Shown here one piece after another: positions 41,924-53,861 of a stretch of 64,000 bases of DNA. Position numbers and translations under genes: made by a program. The stretch comes from an uncultured Pelagibacteraceae bacterium (lineage in GTDB: Bacteria; Pseudomonadota; Alphaproteobacteria; Pelagibacterales; Pelagibacteraceae), in NCBI GenBank assembly GCA_902530635.1, contig CACABC010000001.1, forward strand, positions 130,582-194,581. Direction: 5' to 3'. Each line of letters opens with the position of its first letter. Position 1 is the stretch's first letter. The notes below the pieces were generated by a model, which was not told where the DNA came from, searched no databases, and was given only the letters and a program-made list of their open reading frames with translations.

Positions 41924-42115
41924 ATGGCAACATACGAATGTTCAAAATGCGGAATGTCAGTGAATGCTACTTGTGGCAAATGTGAGTCCCCATTGGTAAA
42001 TGACAACTTAAAACTTGAAGACGGAAAACAAGTTCAAATATCTAAATGTCCTAATGACCACGGAAAAATAAAATCTCCTTTGTGTTGCGGTCAGGATATG
42101 AGTTGCAGAGTTTAA
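41924..42115 (+). CDS. Small cysteine-rich zinc-ribbon-like protein
   Basis: 63 aa: [22 protein letters not shown]...[20 protein letters not shown]. Confidence 0.65.
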   Translation: MATYECSKCGMSVNATCGKCESPLVNDNLKLEDGKQVQISKCPNDHGKIKSPLCCGQDMSCRV

Positions 42116-45100
42116 ATATCCTGCAAAGCTCTTACTTTAATTGGATATTTTTTTAATGCTTCAATAGACTCTAAACATGCATTTGCTGCTGCGATTGTTG
42201 TGAAATAAGGAACCTTATTCACTAAACTTGTTCTTCTCAAACTAAATGAATCAGCAATAGAGTCTTTTCCCTCAGTTGTATTTATAACCAAAGAAATATT
42301 TTTTTTATTTAATCTTTCAACTATATGAGGTGATCCTTGGCTAACTTTATTCACTTTTTTACATTTTACTCCATTAGCAACTAAATATCTTGCGGTTCCA
42401 GAAGTTGCGAGTAAAGAGAAACCAAATTTTACCAATTTTTTAGCATTATTTAATATTTTATCTTTGTCTCTGTCTTTAACTGAAATAAAAGCATTTCCTT
42501 TAAGCGGAATACTATTATTACTTGCTATTTGGCTTTTGGCGAAAGATAAACCAAAATTATTATCAAAGCCCATAGCTTCACCTGTTGATTTCATTTCTGG
42601 ACCCAGTAAAACATCAACTTCTGGAAATTTATTGAAAGGAAATACAGCCTCTTTGACTGCAAAAGTATTTTTATTTTTCTTTTTAAGATTAAATTTAGAC
42701 AATTTTTCTCCTGCCATTACTCTTGAGGCAATCTTTGCTAACGGAAGTCCTGTTGCTTTTGACACAAATGGAACTGTTCTACTTGCTCTTGGATTTACTT
42801 CGAGAACATAAATTTTATTTCCTTTAACAGCAAATTGAATATTTATTAAACCAACAACTTTTAAAGTCTTTGCTAATTGTTCGGTTTGAAATTCAATTTT
42901 ATTTATAATTTCTTTACTCAAAGTGTAAGGAGGTAAGGAACAGGCTGAGTCACCCGAGTGTATACCCGCTTCTTCAATATGTTCCATTATTCCAGCTACA
43001 AACACCGATTTACCATCACAAATAGCGTCAACATCAACTTCAGTTGCGTCATTAAGAAATCTATCAATTAAAACGGGGTTAGATCCTGAAACTTTTACAG
43101 CTTCATCTATATATTTTTTAAGATCTGACTGAGAATAAATTATTTCCATACCCCTACCTCCAAGAACATAAGATGGTCTTATAACTATTGGAAAACCAAT
43201 TTTATTTGCAATTTTAAAGGACTCTTCTTTATTTTTTGCAATACCACTTTCAGCTTGTCTAAGATTTTCTTTTAAAAGTATTTTTTTAAATCTTTCTCTA
43301 TCCTCTGCAAGATCAATCGAGTCAAATTGTGTACCTAAAATAGGAATGTTGTTATCATTCAAAGTTTTAGCTAATTTAATTGGTGTTTGACCACCAAATT
43401 GGGCAATTACACCTAATAATTTACCTTTTTCCATTTCTTTGAAAATTATATTCAAAACGTGTTCTTCAATTAAAGGCTCGAAGTATAATCTATCACTTGT
43501 ATCATAATCTGTAGAAACTGTTTCTGGATTACAGTTTATCATTATTGTTTCATATTTTTTTTCCTTCAGAGCAAAGCTTGCCTGGCAACAACAATAGTCA
43601 AACTCTATACCTTGACCTATTCTATTTGGACCACCTCCTAAAATTATAATTTTTTCTTTTTTTGTTGGATTCGATTCACAGGCTGGTAAATTATTTGAAA
43701 ATTTTTGATAAGTTGAATACATATAAGGAGTTTCTGACTTAAATTCTGCAGCGCAAGTATCAATTTTTTTAAATAATGGAAAAATTTTAAGCTTTCTTCT
43801 TTTCTTCTGAATTTCTTTAGTTGTACTTTTAGTTAATTCAGCAATTTTACTGTCAGAAAATCCTATAGACTTAACAAAAGAAAATTCTTTAAATGTTTTA
43901 GGAATACCGTTTTTTCTTAATTTTTTTTCTTCTTTTATTAGTTCAGATATCTGTTCAAGAAACCAAGGATCAATTTTTGTTAATCTGTAAATATTTTTTA
44001 TACTTATATTTCTTCTTATTGCTTCTGCAACTACAATAAGTTTATCGGGTAAATTCTGACCTAATTTTTTTCTTAACTTTTTGTTAGTTAAATTATTTAA
44101 AGAGTCTAAACCTTTGTATCCAATCTCCAATGAAACCAAACCTTTCTGGAAAGATTCTTTAAAATTCCTTCCAATTGCCATTGCTTCTCCAACAGATTTC
44201 ATTGACGTACCTAGCTTTACTTTAGCAGATTTAAACTTTTCAAATGTAAATCTAGGAATTTTAGTTACAACATAATCAATCGTTGGTTCAAAAGATGCAG
44301 GTGTCGTTCCAGTAATCTCATTTGTTAATTCATCAAGCGTATAGCCAATAGCCAGTTTTGCAGCAACTTTTGCAATTGGAAACCCTGTAGCCTTAGACGC
44401 TAGTGCTGAAGATCTTGAAACTCTGGGATTCATTTCAATTATAACCATTCTTCCGTTTTTGGGGTTTATTGCAAACTGAACATTCGATCCGCCAGTTTCA
44501 ACCCCAATTTTTCTCAAACATTCAATCGATGCATTCCTCATTATTTGAAATTCTTTATCAGTTAAGGTTAGTGCTGGTGCAACTGTTACAGAATCACCCG
44601 TGTGTGTACCCATCGGATCAATATTTTCAATTGAACAAATTATTATACAATTATCTTTCTTATCTCTAACTACTTCCATTTCAAATTCTTTCCAACCCTC
44701 AAGAGATTCTTCCACTAAAACCTGATTTTGTGGTGACTCTGCTATTCCAGATTTAATTAAATTAAAAAATTCCTTTTTGGTTTTAGCAATTCCTCCACCT
44801 GACCCACCCAAAGTAAATGAAGGCCTAATTATTGCTGGCAAACCAATCTTTTTAAAAACTTTTTTTGAATTTTTAAATGAATTAAGAATTTCAGATTTAG
44901 GTAAATCAAGCCCTATTTCCCTCATTGCTTTCCTAAAAAGTGCTCTATCTTCCGCTCTTGATATTGCAGATGCTTTTGCTCCAATTAACTCTACTTTATT
45001 CTTTTTAAGAATGCCCTTTTTTTCCATTGAAATTGCTGTATTCAAAGCTGTTTGTCCTCCCATTGTTGGAAGAATTGCACAAGGTTTTTCTTTTTTTATA

Positions 45101-45330
45101 ATTTTTTCAACAATTTCTGGTGTAATTGGTTCTATATAAGTTTTATCAGCAACTTCTGGATCAGTCATGATTGTTGCTGGATTTGAATTAATTAAAATCA
45201 CATTGTATCCCTCATCCTTAAGTGCTTTACATGCCTGAGTTCCTGAATAATCAAACTCACAAGCTTGCCCAATAACTATAGGTCCTGCACCAATAACTAA
45301 AATTTTTTTAATATCTTTTCTTTTTCCCAT
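42112..45330 (-). CDS. carB: Carbamoyl-phosphate synthase large subunit
   Basis: 1072 aa with two ATP-grasp halves; [45 protein letters not shown]. Confidence 0.98.
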   Translation of the reverse strand: MGKRKDIKKILVIGAGPIVIGQACEFDYSGTQACKALKDEGYNVILINSNPATIMTDPEVADKTYIEPITPEIVEKIIKKEKPCAILPTMGGQTALNTAISMEKKGILKKNKVELIGAKASAISRAEDRALFRKAMREIGLDLPKSEILNSFKNSKKVFKKIGLPAIIRPSFTLGGSGGGIAKTKKEFFNLIKSGIAESPQNQVLVEESLEGWKEFEMEVVRDKKDNCIIICSIENIDPMGTHTGDSVTVAPALTLTDKEFQIMRNASIECLRKIGVETGGSNVQFAINPKNGRMVIIEMNPRVSRSSALASKATGFPIAKVAAKLAIGYTLDELTNEITGTTPASFEPTIDYVVTKIPRFTFEKFKSAKVKLGTSMKSVGEAMAIGRNFKESFQKGLVSLEIGYKGLDSLNNLTNKKLRKKLGQNLPDKLIVVAEAIRRNISIKNIYRLTKIDPWFLEQISELIKEEKKLRKNGIPKTFKEFSFVKSIGFSDSKIAELTKSTTKEIQKKRRKLKIFPLFKKIDTCAAEFKSETPYMYSTYQKFSNNLPACESNPTKKEKIIILGGGPNRIGQGIEFDYCCCQASFALKEKKYETIMINCNPETVSTDYDTSDRLYFEPLIEEHVLNIIFKEMEKGKLLGVIAQFGGQTPIKLAKTLNDNNIPILGTQFDSIDLAEDRERFKKILLKENLRQAESGIAKNKEESFKIANKIGFPIVIRPSYVLGGRGMEIIYSQSDLKKYIDEAVKVSGSNPVLIDRFLNDATEVDVDAICDGKSVFVAGIMEHIEEAGIHSGDSACSLPPYTLSKEIINKIEFQTEQLAKTLKVVGLINIQFAVKGNKIYVLEVNPRASRTVPFVSKATGLPLAKIASRVMAGEKLSKFNLKKKNKNTFAVKEAVFPFNKFPEVDVLLGPEMKSTGEAMGFDNNFGLSFAKSQIASNNSIPLKGNAFISVKDRDKDKILNNAKKLVKFGFSLLATSGTARYLVANGVKCKKVNKVSQGSPHIVERLNKKNISLVINTTEGKDSIADSFSLRRTSLVNKVPYFTTIAAANACLESIEALKKYPIKVRALQDI

Positions 45331-46510
45331 TTTTTTTTGCTTTTATGTTGTTTAAAAATTTCATGAATAAATATTTGCTATCTTGTGGCCCAGGATTAGC
45401 TTCTGGATGATATTGAACTGAAAATAGTTTTTTATTTTTTACTTCTATACCTTCTATAGATCCATCAAATAGTGATTTGTGTGTGATTTGAATATTCTTA
45501 GGAATTGATTTGGCATCAACTTCAAAACCATGATTTTGACTAGTTATCTCAACTTTATTTGTTTTGAGATCTTTTACTGGATGGTTTGCTCCTCTATGTC
45601 CTAGTGACATTTTCTTAGTTTTTGCTCCAAGTGCTAACGATAAAATTTGATGACCTAGACAGATACCAAAAATCGGTATTTTTTTTTCGATTAATTTTCT
45701 AATGATTGGAATAGCATATTTTCCTGTTGCTGCAGGATCTCCAGGACCATTAGATAAAAAAACACCATGAGGTTTAAGTTTTAAAATTTCATCAGCAGGA
45801 AAGTTTGCTGGAACAATAGTGACTCCACAATCAATATCAGAAAAGCATCTTAATTGATTTTTTTTAATTCCGTAATCAATAGCTATAATATTGTATTTAT
45901 TCTTTTTATTTCTAACGTACCCTTTTTTCTTGTCCCAAGATTTTAAAGATTTCCATTTATAAAGTTTTTTACATGTAACTTTTTTAGCTAAGTCTAAGCC
46001 TAGTAATCCATTCCAAGATTTTGCATTTTTTAAAAGCTTTTTAAAGTTATGATTTCCTTTTCTCAAAAACTGTATTGTTCCTTTAGGAGCACCCCTGTCT
46101 CTTATGTAATTAGTAATAACCCTTGTATCTAAACCTACAATTCCAACAATCTTTCTTTTTTTTAGCCAATTATCGAGTTTTTTTATAGATCTATAATTAG
46201 ATGGCTCTGTTACATTACAGTTAAGAATAACTCCTTTCACCCAAGCTTTATCAGCTTCGTTATCTTCAATATTAGTTCCTACATTACCAATATGAGGAAA
46301 TGTGAAATTTATGATCTGATCAGAATAAGAGGGATCTGTTATAATTTCTTGATAACCAGTAATGGATGTATTGAAACAAACCTCGCCAACAGCAAATCCT
46401 TCATGGCCAATACCTGTTCCAAAAAATTTGGTGCCATCTTCAAAAACTAAAATACCTGTAGAAAAATTGTGTGATTTGATTTTTTTGTTTTTGACCTGTC
46501 TCAAATACAA
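45308..46510 (-). CDS. carA: Carbamoyl-phosphate synthase small subunit
   Basis: [45 protein letters not shown]. Confidence 0.98.
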   Translation of the reverse strand: MYLRQVKNKKIKSHNFSTGILVFEDGTKFFGTGIGHEGFAVGEVCFNTSITGYQEIITDPSYSDQIINFTFPHIGNVGTNIEDNEADKAWVKGVILNCNVTEPSNYRSIKKLDNWLKKRKIVGIVGLDTRVITNYIRDRGAPKGTIQFLRKGNHNFKKLLKNAKSWNGLLGLDLAKKVTCKKLYKWKSLKSWDKKKGYVRNKKNKYNIIAIDYGIKKNQLRCFSDIDCGVTIVPANFPADEILKLKPHGVFLSNGPGDPAATGKYAIPIIRKLIEKKIPIFGICLGHQILSLALGAKTKKMSLGHRGANHPVKDLKTNKVEITSQNHGFEVDAKSIPKNIQITHKSLFDGSIEGIEVKNKKLFSVQYHPEANPGPQDSKYLFMKFLNNIKAKKNGKKKRY

Positions 46511-46635
46511 CTCATGAGTTAAAGTAAATCCTTTTAAATAGGGTTTTGCGCTTTATATGAAAAAGGTTAACAGTCGTCAACCCCATTCTTTTTTCTTTTG
46601 AAGATAAAATGTTATTAAAGTAAGTTTAAAATTAT

Positions 46636-47091
46636 ATGTCCCTACATAGTAAAATAGAGAACAAGCTTAATGAAGCTTTAAAAGCAAAAGATAAAAAAAC
46701 TTACTCCACACTGAGATTAGTTATTGCTGGGATAAAAGATGCTATGATAGCCAAAAAAATTAAGGATAAAGATGTTTTGCCAGATAACGATCTAACAGGC
46801 CTTCTCAAAAAAATGATCAAACAAAGAAACGATTCTGCCGAAGCCTATAAAAAGGCAGGACGCCAGGATTTGCTAGAAAATGAAGAGTCAGAAATATCGA
46901 TTATTAATCAATTTTTACCCAAGCAATTAGGGGAAGAAGAAACAAAAAAAATTTGTTTAGAAACAATTAAAAAAGTTGGAGCAAATTCATTAAAAGATAT
47001 GGGAAAAATAATGGGTGAACTAAAAAAAGAACACTCTGACGTTTTAGACTTTTCCAAGGTCAGCAAAATAATTAAAGAAAATTTAAAATAG
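46636..47091 (+). CDS. GatB/YqeY domain protein
   Basis: LNEALKAKDKKTYSTLRLVIAGIKDAMI; INQFLPKQLGEEE; MGKIMGELKKEH. Confidence 0.93.
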   Translation: MSLHSKIENKLNEALKAKDKKTYSTLRLVIAGIKDAMIAKKIKDKDVLPDNDLTGLLKKMIKQRNDSAEAYKKAGRQDLLENEESEISIINQFLPKQLGEEETKKICLETIKKVGANSLKDMGKIMGELKKEHSDVLDFSKVSKIIKENLK

Positions 47092-47092
47092 C

Positions 47093-48859
47093 ATGAAATA
47101 CCCAAAAAATTATTTAGAAGAAATCAAGTTGAGGTTAAAAGTTTCTCAAGTTGTGGGTAAAACCGTGAAGCTTAAGAGAAGAGGAAAAGAATTTGTGGGA
47201 CTTTCTCCGTTTACATCCGAAAAAACCCCATCCTTTACTGTAAGCGATGAAAAAGGTTTTTATCACTGCTTTAGCTCGGGAGAGCATGGAAATATTTTTG
47301 ATTTTTTAATAAAGACGCAATCATTAAAATTCGGTGAAGCAGTAAGGCAATTAGCTTCAGAGGCGGGTATGCAACCTTATAGATTTACAAATTTTGATGT
47401 AAAAAAAGATAAAAGGTATCAATTATATAAAAATATAATAAAAGATTATTGTGATCATCACCACAAATTACTTTTAGAAAATAACTCTTCTTCCTTAGAT
47501 TATTTAAAAAAAAGAGGAATTAAAAAAGAAACAATAATAGAATTTCAAATAGGCTTTGTTCCAGATCACTCTGATTATTTTTTAAATTTATTAAAAAAAT
47601 ATAGCGAGGAAGAAATTTCTCAAACAGGATTGTTTTACAAAAATGAAAAAAATGGTAAATTTGTTAATAGATTTCATTCTAGAATAATATTTCCAATAAG
47701 AAATATAATCGGAGACACTATAGCTTTTGGGGGAAGAATTATACAAGAAAAGAAAATCGCAAAATATATAAACTCTCCTGAAACAGAATTTTATAAAAAA
47801 GGTAGTCATATATTTAATTTAGATAGAGCAAAGTCTGTACCGAATAAAAAAGATGAAGTTATTATTGTTGAGGGATATATGGACGTTATAAGTATTTACT
47901 CTTCTGGAATTAAAAATGTTGTATCAAATTCCGGAACTGCATTAACTGAAGGTCAAATAAATTTAATTTGGAAATTTTTTTCAAACCCTATAGTTTGTTT
48001 AGATGGAGACTCTAGTGGGCAAAAAGCAGCTTTACGAATTGCAGAAAATCTTTTACCCCATATTAAAGAAAATAATAAAATTAATTTTGTTGCACTATCT
48101 AGTGGGATAGATCCTGACGATTATATTCGAGAAAAAGGAAGGGAAGGTTTTCTAGATTTTTTAAATAAGAAACTTTCTATAGAAGAATTTATTTGGAGAA
48201 TTTACCTTAATAATGTTGATAGATCAGATCCTTTCGCCACAACTATATTTGAAAAAAAATTCAGAAGTTTATGTGAGTCAATAAAAGACAAAACATTAAA
48301 AAAATATATTTTAGAAAACTATCTAGAAAAGATAAGAAATCTTACCCCTTTGCAAAAATTTAGTAAAAGTAGAAAAATAAAAAACTATAGAATTCTTAGC
48401 GAAACTAAAAAAATTTCTGTAGCCAAAGATCATCTTTCAAAAGAGGAAATTAAAGAATATTCTATATTGTACATTATGTATAACTATCCAAAAATTATAA
48501 CTCCTCGAATTGAAATTTTTAAAGAAATTAAATTATCTTCAAACAGCTTGAATAAATTAAAATCAGATCTATTAAATCTTATCTCCGAAAACAAACTAGA
48601 TGAAAAAAACGTTAGTGCATTTAAGGAAAAATATTCGAGTTTAATAGATAATATCAATCAAAATGCCGTGATTAAAAATATATTTTTAAAAAAGGATGAA
48701 GATCAACAAATTGAAATGTTGAATGAAATTTTGAAAGAACTTAATGAAATTAAATTCTCAAAAAAAATCGATGATCTTGAAAAAAAACTTATAAAGGAAT
48801 TTGACGAAAAGTCGTATTCTGATCTTTTGGAACTCAAAAGCCAGATAAACAAAGAATAA
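47093..48859 (+). CDS. dnaG: DNA primase
   Basis: LSPFTSEKTPSFTVSDEKGFYHCFSSGEHGNIFDFL; TOPRIM IIVEGYMDVI. Confidence 0.97.
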   Translation: MKYPKNYLEEIKLRLKVSQVVGKTVKLKRRGKEFVGLSPFTSEKTPSFTVSDEKGFYHCFSSGEHGNIFDFLIKTQSLKFGEAVRQLASEAGMQPYRFTNFDVKKDKRYQLYKNIIKDYCDHHHKLLLENNSSSLDYLKKRGIKKETIIEFQIGFVPDHSDYFLNLLKKYSEEEISQTGLFYKNEKNGKFVNRFHSRIIFPIRNIIGDTIAFGGRIIQEKKIAKYINSPETEFYKKGSHIFNLDRAKSVPNKKDEVIIVEGYMDVISIYSSGIKNVVSNSGTALTEGQINLIWKFFSNPIVCLDGDSSGQKAALRIAENLLPHIKENNKINFVALSSGIDPDDYIREKGREGFLDFLNKKLSIEEFIWRIYLNNVDRSDPFATTIFEKKFRSLCESIKDKTLKKYILENYLEKIRNLTPLQKFSKSRKIKNYRILSETKKISVAKDHLSKEEIKEYSILYIMYNYPKIITPRIEIFKEIKLSSNSLNKLKSDLLNLISENKLDEKNVSAFKEKYSSLIDNINQNAVIKNIFLKKDEDQQIEMLNEILKELNEIKFSKKIDDLEKKLIKEFDEKSYSDLLELKSQINKE

Positions 48860-48920
48860 ATTAGGTATAGATTTTTAATAATTTGCCTCTATATATAATA
48901 AAGCTTAAATCTTTAATTCT

Positions 48921-50798
48921 ATGAAAACTAAACTTATTACAAAATCTTTTGAAAGACTTTTGGAAAAAGGTGAGCATCGAGGCTTTGTGACTTATGAAGA
49001 GCTTGGAAAGTCATTAGGAAAAAGGAATAGTTCACAAGAAAACTTAGAAAAAGCCTTAATAATTTTATTCGATAAAAAAGTTTCACTTGTTGCAAAAAAA
49101 TCTGATTTCCAACAAGTAAAGAAAAGGGAGTCTAGCCAAGGAGATGTCGAAAAAACTTCTGATAAAAGTGATGACCCTATTCGAATGTATTTACGAGAAA
49201 TGGGAGGTGTTGAATTATTATCTAGAGATGGAGAAATAGCGATTGCAAAAAGAATTGAAGCGGGGAAAGATGTTATGATAAATGCTCTAACCCAAAGTCC
49301 ACTAGTAGCAAAAAAAATATTTGAATGGAAGGAACAATTAGAAAAAAACGAATTATTAGTAAGAGATATAATAGATATAGACTCAACCTATGAAGATTTT
49401 GAGAATGATGAAAATGAAAATAAAAAAATAAAAAAAGTTGAAAAAGATAAAGATAAATTAAAAACAAAAAAATCCGAGGAGAAAGAGGAGGGTGGAGAAA
49501 AAAGTGAAGAATATACAGACCAAAATGACGAGTTCAATGTTTCTTTGGCTGTTATGGAAGAAGAAATAAAACCAAAAATAATATTATTAATAGACAATCT
49601 TGCAAAAAATTATTCAAAACTAAAAAAATACCAAATTGAAAAACTTGAGTGTATTTTAAATTCTAGAGAATTATCTGTATCTAAAAATAAAAATTTGAAA
49701 AAAACTCAAAGTATTTTAGTTGAAGATTTTAAAAATTTACAACTTAGCCCCTCGGTAGTTGAGGAATTAGTTCAGTCTCATTATAAAGAAAATAAAAAAA
49801 TATTATCTTTGGAAGGAGTTATTTTAAGACTTGCAACCGATAATAAAATTTCTAGAGAAGAATTTGTTAAATATTATGTTGGAAATGAAATTAATTCAAA
49901 ATTTGAAACATTTTTAAAAGAAAACAAAACATGGAGAAATTTTTTCAAAAAGCACAAAAAGGAATTTACTGAAATTAGAGAAAGATTAATTGAATTTAGT
50001 AAAAAAATCGAATTACCGGTAGGTGAGTTTAAATTATTAGTTAAGAGAATTCAAAAAGGTGAAAGAGAGTCGAGAATTGCAAAAAAAGAAATGGTAGAGG
50101 CTAATTTAAGATTAGTAATATCAATTGCAAAAAAATATACTAATAGAGGTCTTCAGTTTTTAGATCTTATCCAGGAAGGAAATATTGGTTTAATGAAAGC
50201 AGTTGATAAATTTGAATATAGAAGAGGTTATAAATTTTCAACTTACGCAACATGGTGGATTAGGCAAGCTATTACAAGATCAATTGCTGACCAAGCAAGA
50301 ACAATAAGAATCCCTGTACATATGATTGAAACAATAAACAAAATTGTGAGGACCCAAAGACAAATTCTAAGTGAATTTGGTAGAGAGGCTACCCCAGAAG
50401 AATTAGCAAAAAAATTGGCAATGCCATTAGAGAAAGTAAGAAAAGTTTTAAAAATTTCTAAAGAACCAGTTTCACTTGAAACTCCAGTTGGAGATGAAGA
50501 GGATAGTAGTTTAGGTGACTTCATAGAAGATAAGAACGCTCTGCAGCCTTTAGATACTGCAATAAGATCAAATTTAAGCGAGTCGACAACAAAAATTCTT
50601 GCATCCTTAACACCAAGAGAAGAAAGAGTTTTAAGAATGAGATTTGGAATAGGAATGAACACAGATCACACCCTTGAAGAAGTGGGCTTACAGTTCAATG
50701 TAACAAGGGAACGAATAAGGCAGATAGAAGCAAAAGCTCTAAGAAAACTTAAACACCCTAGCAGATCTAAACAACTTAAAAGCTTCTTAGAAAAGTAA
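48921..50798 (+). CDS. rpoD: RNA polymerase sigma factor RpoD (sigma70)
   Basis: [70 protein letters not shown]. Confidence 0.98.
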   Translation: MKTKLITKSFERLLEKGEHRGFVTYEELGKSLGKRNSSQENLEKALIILFDKKVSLVAKKSDFQQVKKRESSQGDVEKTSDKSDDPIRMYLREMGGVELLSRDGEIAIAKRIEAGKDVMINALTQSPLVAKKIFEWKEQLEKNELLVRDIIDIDSTYEDFENDENENKKIKKVEKDKDKLKTKKSEEKEEGGEKSEEYTDQNDEFNVSLAVMEEEIKPKIILLIDNLAKNYSKLKKYQIEKLECILNSRELSVSKNKNLKKTQSILVEDFKNLQLSPSVVEELVQSHYKENKKILSLEGVILRLATDNKISREEFVKYYVGNEINSKFETFLKENKTWRNFFKKHKKEFTEIRERLIEFSKKIELPVGEFKLLVKRIQKGERESRIAKKEMVEANLRLVISIAKKYTNRGLQFLDLIQEGNIGLMKAVDKFEYRRGYKFSTYATWWIRQAITRSIADQARTIRIPVHMIETINKIVRTQRQILSEFGREATPEELAKKLAMPLEKVRKVLKISKEPVSLETPVGDEEDSSLGDFIEDKNALQPLDTAIRSNLSESTTKILASLTPREERVLRMRFGIGMNTDHTLEEVGLQFNVTRERIRQIEAKALRKLKHPSRSKQLKSFLEK

Positions 50799-51779
50799 TA
50801 AATTTTTGCTATTTATATAACTATTTATACACTCACCATACACCGAATGAGCTTTGCCATTTGGATGGTAATCACCTTTAATTAAATAATTTTCATTAAG
50901 AAACAAATTACAGTCTACAAAATTTATATCATTCTTTTTAAAAAAACTTTCGTACTCTTTAATGTTTGAATGTAAATTTAATACAATAAATTGAGAATTA
51001 TTTTGTTTTGAAAGATTATTCATCTTTAAAAAAATTTGGCGTGCCACTTCTTTTTGTATTTTTTTTCTTCTTTTAGTAGAATATTTCATAATAGTTCTTT
51101 CTACTAATGGAATTAAAGACAATTCTTCTCTGAAGGGTAACTGCAAATATCCTGACGGTTCATGGAAGATTAAATCTTTATTTTTGTCTACAGTTGCATA
51201 GGGTATTTTTGGAGAATTACTGTGGCCACTCTTTGAGTATTTAAGTAATAATTCTAACCATTCACCACGGGCAACATTTCGATATTCGTGGTGGTCAATA
51301 AAGCCATAAATTACTAATTTTATTTTGTTTTCACTATCTAGCAACTCCTTTAACAGTAAATAGGATTGAACACCACTATATCCAGATTGACCATAATTTT
51401 TAATTTTGAAATTAGTAAATTCATTTTGTAGTTTGTAAGCAAAAGTTTCATTATCATTTACACCCCATCCTTGAGTAAAAGAACCCCCAACTATTAGAAT
51501 TTTTTTATCACTTAAGTTATTACCTGTGTATCTACTTTTATCATTTAAAATAGTAAGAATTGTTTTTATTTTAAATTCGTCAGACGCAATGACATCATAA
51601 ACTCCTTGCTTGGATTTCCATCCGATTTTTTGATCATAGTCAAAGATTTTTTGATTTTGAGAAGAAACATATTTCCATGGATGAAATCCCAAAATTCTTA
51701 AAAGCAATTCAACAATTATTAATGAAAAAATCAGTGATATTAAAATTAGTGATAATTTTTTAAATAATGTATTATGCAT
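50787..51779 (-). CDS. SGNH/GDSL hydrolase-like membrane-anchored protein
   Basis: N-terminal [24 protein letters not shown] (GDS-like block), C-terminal [14 protein letters not shown]. Confidence 0.75.
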   Translation of the reverse strand: MHNTLFKKLSLILISLIFSLIIVELLLRILGFHPWKYVSSQNQKIFDYDQKIGWKSKQGVYDVIASDEFKIKTILTILNDKSRYTGNNLSDKKILIVGGSFTQGWGVNDNETFAYKLQNEFTNFKIKNYGQSGYSGVQSYLLLKELLDSENKIKLVIYGFIDHHEYRNVARGEWLELLLKYSKSGHSNSPKIPYATVDKNKDLIFHEPSGYLQLPFREELSLIPLVERTIMKYSTKRRKKIQKEVARQIFLKMNNLSKQNNSQFIVLNLHSNIKEYESFFKKNDINFVDCNLFLNENYLIKGDYHPNGKAHSVYGECINSYINSKNLLLF

Positions 51780-51810
51780 CTATATTGATAATGTAAAATC
51801 CAAAAAAAAC

Positions 51811-53463
51811 ATGAATTTATTAAATTATACAAAACGATATTTCGAGTCAAAGATTTTAATATTTGTTTTTTTGGCAATCTATCTATTATCTGGAATTTTT
51901 ATTTTTAAAGACTACGGAATTTCATTTGATGAGAATATAAATAGATTTAACGGATTTGTTTCACTAAAATATATTTTTCAAAAACTTGGAGTAGACATCA
52001 ACTTGAGTTTATTTGTTAACAATTTGCCAAATTTAGCTGACTATGCTGATAAAGCTTACGGTGTAGCCTTTGATTTGCCAGTTGCATTATTTGAAGTAAT
52101 ATTAAAACTAAGCGACTCTCAGCAAGTTTATTTTTTTAAACATTTAATAAATTTTTTAATTTTTTTTTCATCTTCAGTAGTTTTTTATTTTTTACTTAAA
52201 AATATTTTTAAAAATAATATTATTTCATTATTTGGTTTGTTTTTTTTGATTTCATCTCCAAGAATATTTGCTGAAAGTTTTTATAATCCTAAAGATATAA
52301 TATTAATGTCTTTTTTTATATTTGCTATTTTTTTCAATATTAAGTTTCTGCAAGAAAATAATAATAAATATATAATACTTGCATCTTTGTTTTCTGCTTT
52401 AGCAATCGATGTAAGAATAATTGCAATTTATCTCCCATTACTGACTTTGTTTTTTTTATTTTTTAACGGAGACAATAAAAACCTAAATGAAAAATTGACA
52501 AAATTTTTTAAGTACATAGTATTTTTTATACTTTTTTTTATTCTGTTTTGGCCCTGGATGTGGGACTTAAATTTTTATAAATTAATAACCTCACTTGCCG
52601 AATTTAAAAATTATCCTTGGAATGGAGAAGTCTTATATTTTGGTAATTTTTTAAAAGCAAAATTTTTACCCTGGCATTATTTTTTTGTTTGGTTTTTTAT
52701 TACTACACCAATAATATTTTTTTTAATAATCACAATGGGACTATTTAGATCATTATTAATATTTTTTGAAAACTTAATTAATATAGAAAAGATAAATTAT
52801 TATAATCTTTGGAAGAACAAAAATGAAATGATATTAGTATTTATTCTTTTTGTTTTTTTAATACCCGTGGTATCAGTTATTTTTTTTAACTCAACTCTTT
52901 ATAATGGATGGAGACAATTGTATTTTTTATACCCTTCATTAATAATATTGGGACTTTATTTTTTAGAATATATTAGAAAACATAAAAATAAATATATATT
53001 TAGAATTATCTCTCTTATTTTAGTTTTACAAATACTTTTTAATTTTTTTTATATTTCTAAACATCATCCTCATCAACATGTATATTTTAATATATTGAGT
53101 AAAAACTTCGTAAAAAACAATTTTCCTATAGATTATTGGGGGGTATCAAATCGTGAGACATTAGAGAGAATTTTAAAAAATAATGAATTTATTTATCCCC
53201 TAAAAATATCAACAGCAAGTTTTACTGATTTAAATAAAACTAAGCTTATTATTAATGAAAATTTAAGGGAAAAGTTTATTTTTATCGAGGACGATCATGA
53301 TAATGCAGATCTAATTTTCACAAATTACTATTATTTTGTTAGACCAATTTATAATAAAAAAAGATATAATATACCAAATCATTTTCAATCTTTTTACAAA
53401 TTAAGAATTGAGGGAATGACTATAAATGAAATTTTTATTAATAAAAAAAAGTTTTCAAATTAA
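51811..53463 (+). CDS. Polytopic glycosyltransferase (PMT/GT39-like)
   Basis: Many TM helices, early acidic FDENINR motif, RIFAESFYNPKD loop, FNSTLYNGWRQLYFLYP. Confidence 0.65.
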   Translation: MNLLNYTKRYFESKILIFVFLAIYLLSGIFIFKDYGISFDENINRFNGFVSLKYIFQKLGVDINLSLFVNNLPNLADYADKAYGVAFDLPVALFEVILKLSDSQQVYFFKHLINFLIFFSSSVVFYFLLKNIFKNNIISLFGLFFLISSPRIFAESFYNPKDIILMSFFIFAIFFNIKFLQENNNKYIILASLFSALAIDVRIIAIYLPLLTLFFLFFNGDNKNLNEKLTKFFKYIVFFILFFILFWPWMWDLNFYKLITSLAEFKNYPWNGEVLYFGNFLKAKFLPWHYFFVWFFITTPIIFFLIITMGLFRSLLIFFENLINIEKINYYNLWKNKNEMILVFILFVFLIPVVSVIFFNSTLYNGWRQLYFLYPSLIILGLYFLEYIRKHKNKYIFRIISLILVLQILFNFFYISKHHPHQHVYFNILSKNFVKNNFPIDYWGVSNRETLERILKNNEFIYPLKISTASFTDLNKTKLIINENLREKFIFIEDDHDNADLIFTNYYYFVRPIYNKKRYNIPNHFQSFYKLRIEGMTINEIFINKKKFSN

Positions 53464-53724
53464 ATGAAAATATTTTTAATTAAATCTATGGTAATATTCT
53501 TTGGTATATTTATACTATTCCAGTTAACTATAGGAACTGTGATCAAGAACTTTCAAAAAGAAGTTGAAAACCAATTCTCTGAAGAGAAAATTATTCTTAT
53601 GAAAGATAAAGCTAGAGAAGAAATGAAAAAAGGAATTGAAAAAGATACAATATTAAATCCAGATGATGCACAATTGTTAGGAAAATTTCTTAACAAATTA
53701 TTAAAAGAAATAAATCAAAATTAG
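53464..53724 (+). CDS. Small membrane-anchored hypothetical protein
   Basis: 86 aa ORF directly abutting the glycosyltransferase stop; N-terminal TM, charged helix. Confidence 0.6.
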   Translation: MKIFLIKSMVIFFGIFILFQLTIGTVIKNFQKEVENQFSEEKIILMKDKAREEMKKGIEKDTILNPDDAQLLGKFLNKLLKEINQN

Positions 53725-53766
53725 TGATTTGACTTTTTCGTTTATTGAGATATCCATATCAATATT

Positions 53767-53843
53767 GGGCCTGTAGCTCAGCTGGTTAGAGCAGTACACT
53801 CATAATGTATTGGTCCCAGGTTCGAATCCTGGCGGGCCCACCA
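53767..53843 (+). tRNA. tRNA with CAT anticodon (elongator Met or Ile2), CCA encoded
   Basis: Acceptor GGGCCTG/CGGGCCC, anticodon loop CTCATAA, T-arm CCAGGTTCGAATCCTGG, ACCA end. Confidence 0.93.
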
Positions 53844-53861
53844 ATTATTGAAATAATTTTA

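Noticed and set aside
44777-45139. 120-aa plus-strand ORF
   Set aside because: Antisense to carB; no family signature.
50243-50662. 139-aa minus-strand ORF
   Set aside because: Antisense to the highly conserved rpoD core; no recognisable domain, a by-product of sense codon usage.
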